Assembly (NCBI RefSeq): GCF_009730915.1
Contig: NC_052489.1
Location: 26,033,916 to 26,097,915, forward strand
Source: Dioscorea cayenensis subsp. rotundata
Taxonomy: Eukaryota; Streptophyta; Magnoliopsida; Dioscoreales; Dioscoreaceae
Direction of reading: 5' to 3'
Length of the DNA stretch: 64,000 nucleotides
Shown here piece after piece: positions 51,513-61,004 of this stretch; positions within the stretch are counted from its first letter, which is position 1, and each line of letters opens with the position of its first letter. Position numbers and translations under genes: made by a program. Below the pieces are notes generated by a model, which searched no databases, had not been told where the DNA came from, and saw only the letters and a list, made by a program, of their open reading frames with translations.

Positions 51513-54500
51513 CCTTCTGAAGCCCGACCTGGGGCGATGGCTTGATGATGTGGAGAAGCACAAGGCTTTGGCAATATATTCGCCTCATGAGGGCGGCTAT
51601 GAGGGCAGGTACCTCAACAGGCTTCGTTACCAGGGTTATTACTTCCTCGATATGACTGCGCGCGGCCTCGGTGATCCAGAGACAATGCTCACCAAGATCT
51701 ATCCCGTCTGCCCGGTTCGACCCCTTTTACATTTCCTTCTTTGTTATCTAGTTGTGATGCTCTAATTCTATAATGTTATCGTGAGGAATTCTGTTTAAAG
51801 ATGCGATTTTTATTGGAAACCTAGAAATTGAAGGCAGAGGATCGCCTTTGCCCTAAATTGAAACCATTTCAATTATTAAAAATAACTAAAGAAGAAATCC
51901 ATGATCAATTTTTAGTAGGACAGATTAGGATGGGTTGTGACAATTATTTAAAAAATGATCATCTCCAACTATTCCAGAAAATAGCTTGAGCAAAGAAGTT
52001 GAAGAACTCTCAGGTATCCATAATGGAAATCCGGCTTAAGCCTCTGTATAGACCTCTCCTATAGACAAGGGATAGCTAAAAAGATTGAATAGGTGCCCAA
52101 AGTAGTTCCATATTCAGAAGGCAAAAGGGTATTGCAAAAGCAAGTGGTTTACTGATTCTATTGCAGCATGGTAGAATAGATATGTTACAGTAAAAAAATA
52201 TTGCGAGCATGCTTAGCAGCATTGATTAGCATAAGGATTTTGTTAAGGACTAAGGCCCTTCCAAAAAGTTGATCCTATGGGGCATCTAAGGTCACCATTA
52301 TTAAGAAAATAATAGAAAGATTTTATTGAGAAGATACAATTACTTTCAAGACTCCAAACTTTAGAGTCATCTACTCCAGTGTAAAGAGACAAAATTTCCT
52401 GAATATGCTCAACTAGTGCAGCAGATGGGGTTATCCCAAGCAGTAAGTCAGAGAAAGGCAGGGATCAAGTTACTAACAAAAATAGTTGGTCGTGATGAGT
52501 CAAGGAAAAGATTTGGCCACATATCACGAGGGGTCTGCTTGTTGGGCTAACAATCATAATAGAAAGAGGTTGAGATTGTATCCTAAATTTTAGAGAGAAT
52601 GCCAGGATGGAAAATGGGTAAAATATGGAGGATCTTGGCTTGGAAAAATGATTTGCTCAAGGGGATATTATTGTGAAGACTCCAAAAGGAGCCTCTAAGG
52701 TGGTAGTTGAATCAAATGCCTTGTGATCAACACCAAGTTTGGTCAGAGCAAATCTTCCACCACCACTTACCCAAGATGACATTATTGAAGTCATAAAGGT
52801 TAAGAATGCCCTAGGTCCTTTGATCTCAATATCAACAAAGTTGTTTTAAATAGAGGGCTAAGGAGTGAGTTAAGTTTATTTGTTCTGTCGGGACCAAGGA
52901 TTACATGATGTCATTCGTAATGAAGGGGGATATCACTTAGAGAGGATAAGCTCACCGACATACTCGTAGGGGACATAGAAGTGCCACAAACACTAAATTA
53001 TACAAGCAAAAGAATTATCATTAAATTTAATATTTGAGTCCAACCTATTCCAAGTAACAAAAGAGGAAACAAAACAAAAAATAGTGAGTTTTGAACAAAT
53101 AAGACTTAGTCCAATTAGGGAAGTCTCAGCTTCCTTAGCACAATTAAGGTTTATTGAGTATGTTAAAGTAGTTGGATTAGGCCTAAATTCCTCAGCACAA
53201 TAGGTCGGCCCAACATTCCATGCATGCATGCATGCACTATGTCATTATCCAACTTTGGGCCCTAACCTAGTGTAACGCACTTATGCACCAATAAGGAATT
53301 GATAGCATCCTTGGCACTAAAAATCCAAGAAAGGACTTCTCATCTACATCGGCGGAGTTAAGTTGCCTGTCATTATGCTCGGGTCCTATGCTGTTGGACC
53401 ATTGGTTATAGTCTTACTCTGGGACTGGTAGTTGTTACCTCAATTGCTTGAGGACCTAGTGAAAGACTGAGGCCTCCACCATAGTGGAGTCGCAACCCTA
53501 GAGGAAGACACAAACATTATTTCTTGCAAAGTTGGGGCCATCATTGGCCGATAGATAAGGGAGTCCATAAGAGGTGAACTGGGATACAAGACATCAATCT
53601 GGTGCCCATTGAGGTTAAAGATGCATCATATTGGTGGGAGAATAAGGTGTCATTCTTTGTTTGAATAAATTCTACAACTACCTTGCCTTCTCCTTGGGAA
53701 TGCTTGTGTACTCATGCAAGAGAGTCTTATCGGCACAACACGGGGATCTCAGACTCTTATAAGTGCACCTTGAAGTGTTGCATACCAATCTTGAGATTCA
53801 CAACTAAAGGCAACATTGAGTGTGATGTATACCCGGTGTCAAACCTACCACATGCACAAACATGAGCTCTGCAGAGAGCTTCACTCAAGATTGATCTCAT
53901 TCTCTCTATTTGTTTATAAGAGGAATATACAAGTCTTTGAAATTTCAAATTTTATTTTATTTTATTTTTTCAATTTAGTAACATACAGTATCGCTTCTAG
54001 TTTGGAGAACCATTTGTCTCACGTCTGTTCTAGTGGCTAAAGTGTCAAGGTGTTTGTATTAACTTCATTCATTAAAGAACTCTTAAGCATGCAATATATT
54101 ACAATTTATATGAAAACAACAAGAAACACTAGTAAATAGGCATGAAAGCTATAACCTAGTACACATAAAATATACTTAGATTGACTAACAACCATACTGA
54201 TTTGATATAACACTAGTAAGGTGTGCGAATACTATATGTTGGTGTAGCTTTATGCAGACCATACTGTGGTGTAGTACTATGCCTTAGAACCATGCTTTGG
54301 TACAGCTTTCAATCACCTTAAACACACCCCCTTGAGTGAAGGTTGCATACACTCAGTAAGGTCTTGAAATATGTAAACTTCTAAACAGACAGGGCCTTTG
54401 TGAATATGCCCGCTGCTTACTCATTTGTGCTGCAATAATGCATGCTAATCAACTCATTTGTAATCAAGCTTAGGATGAAGTGATATCTATGTCAATATTT

Positions 54501-57500
54501 TTTGTGCGTCCGTGCAAAATAAGGATTTTAGCAATCGAATTTGTGAATTTAGTGTCACACAAAACTGGTGTTGCTTCTGTTTGTTCTTGTTCGACATCAG
54601 TTAGTAATCCCCTTAACTAAATAGCTTGACATGCAACTGAGGTAGCAGACACATACTTGGTTTTTGTTGTGGACAATGCAGTAACCTCTTGCTTTTTGGA
54701 ACTCCAGGTAACAGTGCTTGAGCGTAATGTAAACAGATTTCTTGAGGTGCTTCTTTGATCATCAATGGAACCATCCCAATCGATATTAGTGGAGCCATGT
54801 AGCTTAAAATCTTGAACATGCTTATATAAAATCCCATAGTCCTCAGTTCCTGCAACAAAGTGCATAATTCGTTTGACTGCTCCTATACATGATGGTTCGT
54901 TTTAAACCTAGATGCTACTCCTGTGGCAAAAACAATGTCAAAGTGCGTGTGTCAGATAGATATAATAGACCTCCAACCATGCTCTTATATCTCACTGCTT
55001 CTGTTTCACCCCTACCATCACTCTTTGGTAACTTTTTAGCAGTATTAATTAATGTTGAAGTCTTTTACAACCTTGCATATTAAATTTCTTGATAAGGTCC
55101 TCTGCATATTTGTTGTGAGACACAAGAACACAACCTTTGCTTTGTTTGATCTCTAGTCCAAAAAAGTAACGCAAGGACCCTAGATCAGACATCTCAAATG
55201 TGTGCATCATCCTTACTTTAAATTCATCCACAGCTGACTGTGAGGACCTCATATATATTATATCGTCCACATGTAAGAAAACCAATAACTAAGCAGTATT
55301 CCCTTCCAATTTCTTATACAAAGTGGGCTTGCTTTCACTTATGTGAAATTTATTCTCCCGAGAGTATCTATCTTGCTATACTATGCACAAGAAGCTTGGC
55401 GCAATCCATATAAGGCCTTCTTTCAATCTATACACCTTTTTCTCATTGCCTCTTATTGTAAACTCCTTTGGATGTTCAACATATACTTCCTCCTTGAGCT
55501 TACTATTAAGAAGGACGGATTTCATCCAATTGAAATACTATCCATTCCAATTATGCTGCCAAACCCATGAAAATCTTTACTGTCTCTAGTCTAGCAATTA
55601 GTGAAAATGTGTCTTCAAAATCCATCCTCTACATCTGTGAGTGCCCTTTTGCCACCAACCGAGCTCTGTGCTGTGTACACTCTCATTCGGATGATATTTG
55701 GTTTTAAAGATCCATTTTAACCCCACTGTTTTCTTGTCATCCGGTAGATTTGTTTGTTCTTAAGTCTGATTCTTTTGAATGAGGTCATCTCTTCATGCAT
55801 TGCACTCATCCACTCATTTTCTGCTGTTTTTTCGTAAGTCATAGAATCAACAATAGTCAGTGCAAAGCGACACGTTTCATAAATCTCCCTCAAGCTTCTA
55901 GTCTTCAGTGAAGGTGTATCAACTGATGGCTAGGTTGCTCGTATAGGACTACTGTGCATTGTAGACAACTCAGATCACTATCACTTGTCTGAATTGGTGC
56001 AGTAGTGGACACGCCACCTAATGTTGGTGAACTAAGTGCAATTGCACCTTCAAGATCTAAAAGTGGAACAATAAGCTATACACCTGCATCATACTTCCAA
56101 CCCCGTTTGGCTCTTTTATTAAATATGACATTCCTGCTAAGTACAACCTTATTAGTAGTCGGGTATATAATTTATATCCTTTTGTTTCAGTTTAGTACCC
56201 TACAAACATACATTTCAGATACTTTGTATCTAATGTTTTATGTTGTGAATCAAACAAGGCATAATCTATGTAACCAAAGATTCGTAGATGATCAACATAG
56301 GGTTTTATAACTTTCCACGCCTCGTATGGAGTTTGATTGAGCACCACCTTTGTCGGAGAAATATTCATGAGATAAACAGCTATTGCTATAGCTTCAGTCT
56401 AGAAATGATTGGGAAGCTCCTTCTCCTTTAATAAGCTTCTTGCCATCTCCACCACTATCCGATTTTTCCCCTCAGCTATGCCGTTCTACTTGGGAGCATA
56501 TGGAATTGTTAGTTCTCTAAGAACTCTATGCTCTTCACAATAGGTCTTGAATTCAGTTGAAAGGAACTCCCTCATCTATCTGTACGTAAGGTTTTAATGA
56601 CATATCTACTCTACTTCTCCACTAGAACCTTAGATTTCATAAACTCTCAAACACCTGGGATTTGCTCTTGAGAAAATATACGCAGCTCATTCGGGTGCAG
56701 TCATCTGTGAACATGACGAAATATGTAATCCTGCCTAGTGAGACTGTCTATATTTGGCCACACAGCCACATAAATGAGCTTAAATGGAGTGGTTACCCGC
56801 TTAACTTTGCGAGTACGGAATGATAGTCGAGCCTGCTTGCTAAATATATACGATTCACATACCCCTATTTGATTTACATATAACGGTTCTTTCACTATGC
56901 CTTTTTGGCTTAATAGTTTTAAACCTTTCAAGTTTAAGTACCCATATCTAAAATGCCATAAGATGGAGTTGTTCTTTATATCTATAGTCAAATTAACTAA
57001 ACCTATATTCCTCACCTCTAAGTTAAACATGCAATTTCTTGTCATCTAAATTCTGGTCATTAATTGACCTGATTCCTTATCTTTAATAAGACAACCATCA
57101 TTGTCAAATATGACAGTGTAACCACCAGCTAATAGTTGCCCAACACTTAATAAGTTACGAGCTTAGGGACATACTGGTTATTATTAAAAATCCTTACCTT
57201 GTTCTCTATTGTGGTAATTGCCACCATGCCTCTCTCTTCCATATGCATTTCATTATCATCTCCCAGTTTCATTGTTGACTTCTTTGTTTCATCCAACTCT
57301 TTAAACAATTCTCTGGTTCCGGTCATGTGGTTAGAATAACCACTGTCCACCAGCCAGAGGTCTCCAGTTGCTTCATTTGTGTTAACAGTTCCACCGTTTG
57401 AACCACCATATGCCATAAATAGCTGATTCTCTTTACTTTCTTCATCTAAATGCACTCTTTATTTTTAAACAAGCACTCAGCTTTCAAATGCCTATAATGC

Positions 57501-59993
57501 TTGCAGTTGTGGGCCTTGTGGTATTGTATATGGCTCTTGTTCTGCATGCGATTAGTGAAGGTTATCCTTTGCTCAGAACTCTTTCCCCTCCCTCTGCCTC
57601 GAAACCTTCCTCTATTAACCCCTCTACTATGTCCTCTGCAGGTGTGCTTATCTACCACCTTGCCTTTAGAGGTATCGACTTTAACTTGGAAAGCCTATTC
57701 CTCGGACTTTCCTGTTGTTCAGTTCAACCATGGTTCGTGAGCTTGTAGTGAGCCACTAAGCTCATCAATTATAAGCTTAGTCAGGTCTTTTGACTCCTTA
57801 ATGGCAACAGCTATATAGTCGAACTGAGAAATCAGACTCCTCAGCACTTTAACCACAGTCTAATCTGAGATCAGCTCACCATAAGTTCTGATATGGTTCA
57901 CAACCATGTGTCTGCAACTTCACAGCAATGACTTTTGAAGACCTTTGAAACTTCATCTGTAGGATTATCCATGTATGCTTGAACATTGTAGCTGCAGCAA
58001 TCCAGGAGAAAATACTCTCATGCACTGCCCGCTGAATAAAGAACAGGCCTTTGGCATCCCTTTTTTGGTTCTCCTTCAGCCAAAGCTTTTCATCTAGGTC
58101 TGTAAAGCCTTTCTCGATTTAGTCCCAGGTCTTAAAACCTCAATAAGGTCCTTATCTTAATGCTCCGTTGTTCATAGCTTTCTCCTTTGAATATGGGTAG
58201 AGAAGGCTGAGAAACTTTCACTGTGTTTCCATCTGAGGCCATGAGGATGATCAAGGGTTTCAAGCAAAGAATTACAAAGCTCTGATACCACTATTGGGGT
58301 GTTTGTGCTAACTTACTTCATTCATTGAAGAACTCCTAAGTATGCAGGGCATCATAGTTTATACAAAAACAAAAGGAAACACAAGTACCAAAGCATGAAA
58401 GCTATAACCTAGTACACACAAAGCATACTAAGACTAACTAACAACTATACTGACTTGATATAACACATTAACACTAGTAAGGTGTTCGAATACTATACGT
58501 TGGTGCAGTTCCATACAAACCATACTTTGGTATAGTACCATGCTGGAGAGCATGCTTCAGAACCATGCTTTGGTGCAGCTTCAATCACCTTAAAAAATGG
58601 AGTCCCTCTTAAGTGATTATGGTGTGCTATAAATAGGTTAGCGGTTAAAATTAGTTAGGTATTTTAGAAAAATAAGGGCACGAAAGTAGGGAAGAAAGTT
58701 GAAAGAGCAAACGAAAATGTATGAAAAGAAAACAACAATAACATTAAGAAATTTGTCAAGAGTCATAGACTTCATTGATCTGCTGCCATTTGATCTGCAC
58801 CAGAATTTGTAATGAATAGGAAGATACATAAATTCATAATTGTTCTAATAATTCTGGCATAATTAGTATATTGTAAATTATTTCTATAATCATTCCTTAC
58901 TGGCAGCACTCACCAGTTGTAACTATGGCTGTCAATATTTCCATAATTCTTTTGAAATTCCAGCAGTCAACAATTTCGGTTAGTAAAATTCTCTTCCTTG
59001 AGAGAAAATTCAAAAGCACTAGGATATAGAATGAGTTTTGCTTATAAACAGAATCAAGTTCCTACAAGAAAGGACAACACTAGTAATATAAAAATTATGC
59101 AGAATAGATTAACTGCAGGATGTGCATAGTTATGGCAACCAGAATGGGAACAAACGAAGATGGGACTCAGTTTCCTCATGAATTTAAGGGAAAGGAGAGT
59201 TATTTTAGATTCTAATCAACAATTTTCATTTCATTATGTGACCATCTTATGGGTGGTTTTAGAAAATCAAACTTTATTATCTGCAGGCACATGTTGGAAA
59301 GCAGCCCATTGCAAGATGGTACTTCCCACCTGAGGTGGATTTCAGGCTAGCTATGTTGCCTCCAAATGCCAAAGGTCTTGTCTTATGGATAATTGAAGCC
59401 AAGGTCTGTTTAAACTCTTGTGAATTCAAAGAATTCTAGGATTTTATCATACATTTAATTCCTAGCACTTTTATTCTGAAGGTCCTATCAAAGGCAGAGC
59501 TACAATTCCTAGCATTGCTCCCTAGTCTCCGTCCTAAAGTCCGAGTCATCGCAGAATGTGGCAACTGGTAATCAGTCTTGATCGTCAATGAACTTTTAAA
59601 GTTATTATATTATAATGATTGAAGGAAAATAGAGAAAATAGAGTAAACGAGAGAGAATGGAAGGAAAAGGATAGAAACAGTTATATCAATTCGTTTCCTT
59701 TAATTTAGTTGTAATCTTATTTTCATCATTCAACCAAAGGAAAAGAAAATAAATTAGCTTCTTGTCTTCTTTTATATTCTCTTGATTGCTTCATGTCAAA
59801 AACACTTCCATTGACAACGCGTCTTAATTAGGACTTAGACTATTAATGACACATTTTCTCTCAAAGTGAGAGAGGAAGTTTCAAATCTTCTTGATAACAT
59901 ATTTGATGAGCATGATTATGGTTGATATGCAGGAGGAAATTTATATGGAAGCCACTGAAAGAAATATCAGGACTTGTGCCACTTGTAGAATAA
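51385..59993 (+). CDS. ndhN: Chloroplast NDH complex subunit N (NdhN)
   Basis: Four exons: 51385-51714, 59287-59403, 59482-59567 and 59933-59993 (197 aa). NdhN is a nuclear-encoded subunit of subcomplex A of the thylakoid NAD(P)H dehydrogenase-like complex, which drives cyclic electron flow around photosystem I. Residues 1-32 are a Ser/Arg-rich transit peptide; the mature part begins near [18 protein letters not shown]. Conserved blocks: [56 protein letters not shown] joined across intron 1, [34 protein letters not shown]. Intron 1 is about 7.6 kb, against a few hundred bases or less for introns 2 and 3, and contains a copia element. The intron 1 donor (CCG|gttcga) is weak, but protein continuity fixes it there. 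The ATG at 51385 opens the conserved frame; an earlier ATG pair is out of frame. Confidence 0.95.
51715..54042. other. NdhN intron 1, part left of the retrotransposon
   Basis: About 2.3 kb of intron sequence. It is less AT-rich than the other introns in the window and may itself be old repeat DNA (see the rejected LINE-like call). A (atgc)n-type short repeat occurs at about 53218-53236. No gene was recognised. Confidence 0.4.
54043..54324 (-). repeat. Copia 3' LTR (left copy)
   Basis: 282 bp. On the plus strand it begins tgtcaaggtgtttgtattaa and ends caatcaccttaaaca. It matches the right LTR over its length. Confidence 0.85.
54617..57658 (-). pseudogene. Broken copia gag-pol remnants
   Basis: Recognisable fragments from 5' to 3' on the minus strand: a gag piece with a damaged zinc knuckle ([11 protein letters not shown], about 57658-57446); an aspartic protease piece with [14 protein letters not shown] (57455-57147), where copia usually has DSGCSNHM; a GAG-pre-integrase piece with [10 protein letters not shown] (57045-56701), the usual WH..LGH histidine being replaced; a reverse-transcriptase piece with FLHVDDIIY and [12 protein letters not shown] (55285-55049); and an RNase H piece with [17 protein letters not shown] (54865-54613). 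The pieces are in different frames separated by stops. Confidence 0.85.
58292..58595 (-). repeat. Copia 5' LTR (right copy)
   Basis: 304 bp. It differs from the left copy by scattered substitutions and by two short insertions (around cattaacac and around ggagagcatgcttc). The primer-binding site follows immediately on the minus strand. Confidence 0.85.
58596..59286. other. NdhN intron 1, part right of the retrotransposon
   Basis: About 690 bases of ordinary AT-rich intron sequence ending in a ctgcag acceptor. Nothing else was recognised. Confidence 0.5.
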
Positions 59994-60229
59994 AACCAGT
60001 CAGCTTTTATAAAATGAAAGAAGATGTGCTTATGCTACACCAAGTAATCTGAGAACTCATTGTATTCATTACAGTGCATTTCTTTGAACATGATGAATTT
60101 GTACTTGAGGTTAATGGTTAATCTGAATATCAAAGCTTCATAATTGCAGACTTAATGAGTAAGTGAGTGGAATTTTTTTTTTTCTTAATTAACTCTTTCA
60201 TGCCAGAAGTCAAATTTCCAATTTTTTGA

Positions 60230-60274
<45 letters not shown>

Positions 60275-60950
60275 TTTACTGATTTGCCGTGGATTCTCTA
60301 CTAAGTTAACAAAGATTCCTGCTAACATGATTTTGTTGGAAGCTGCTGCTGATGCAAGGTGTGAGAGACCATGACATAACCGATTTCTTAACATACAAAT
60401 TGGTTTTGCATGTGTAATGCATAGTTAGGCATTGTTCATATTTCTTCCATTTGGCTAATTTATTCATTTTTCTATTCATTGTGCATAGTTTCTGGCTTGG
60501 AAATTGGTGATGAAGTTATCTCAATACAGTCAATTTTTTCTGCAGTATGGGTTTGGAGTTGGTGATGATGTTTGACACAAGACAGTGATAAATTTTTTTT
60601 ATAAAATTTTTGGCCGGTGGTTTTTCAAAATTTTATTGTTGCTGATGTCACAATTTTATAAAACTTAAGAGTGTTTTTCACATTGCATACAAATCAATAC
60701 TGTCTGTACACATGATGCATGCATCATGTGCCATATTTTGGTTAGATTTTTCAACCGAACAACATGCTTCAAGTGCTTAATATAATTTTCAATATCATTA
60801 TCAACAAAAACAAAGACGCTTGCAAATGTTAAATATAAACAATATCATCCATATATAGTTTTAAATAAAAGGACATAGCATCTGAATTCCACTGCTCACA
60901 TTATGATCCCACAAACTAAAGACAAAAGCCCTTTCAATCCATCCTTTTCC
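59994..60950. other. Intergenic region between NdhN and the P450 gene
   Basis: The NdhN 3' UTR is followed by AT-rich DNA with an (ATT)n microsatellite (about 60230-60274, roughly 15 units). No gene was recognised. Confidence 0.5.
60230..60274. repeat. (ATT)n microsatellite
   Basis: About 15 uninterrupted ATT trinucleotides. Confidence 0.95.
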
Positions 60951-60960
60951 TATAAAGTAT
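60949..60960 (+). promoter_or_regulatory. Probable TATA box of the P450 gene
   Basis: The sequence cctataaagtat lies about 50 bases upstream of the start codon at 61005, so the 5' UTR would be only about 20-25 bases. A C/T-rich stretch precedes it. Confidence 0.6.
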
Positions 60961-61004
60961 AAACATCTCAAGAAATCAAGCAGCAGAGAAGATCAGTGAT
61001 AAAA

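Larger units (their letters stand above)
54043..58595 (-). mobile_element. Ty1/copia LTR retrotransposon, decayed, in NdhN intron 1
   Basis: A 4.55-kb element on the minus strand. LTRs of 282 bp (54043-54324) and 304 bp (58292-58595) align along their length with scattered substitutions and two small insertions in the right copy. Just inside the right (5') LTR the minus strand reads TGGTATCAGAGC (58290-58279), the standard primer-binding site for initiator methionine tRNA; a purine-rich tract (CAAGGGGG, about 54328-54335) adjoins the left (3') LTR. Internal coding remnants are in copia order: gag zinc knuckle, protease, integrase, reverse transcriptase, RNase H. Frames are broken many times, so it cannot move on its own. 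I could not find a convincing 5-bp target duplication. It lies antisense to the host gene. Confidence 0.9.

Noticed and set aside
52440-52900. Possible LINE reverse-transcriptase fragment in NdhN intron 1
   Set aside because: One frame gives [20 protein letters not shown], reminiscent of non-LTR RT, but it is short, broken and not supported by other motifs. A protein-level repeat search would decide.
58279-58290. tRNA-like sequence tggtatcagagc
   Set aside because: It is the retrotransposon primer-binding site, not a tRNA gene; no cloverleaf surrounds it.
54030-58610. Target-site duplication of the copia element
   Set aside because: Flanks (ctaaag on the left, atggag on the right) do not match after trying alternative LTR ends.
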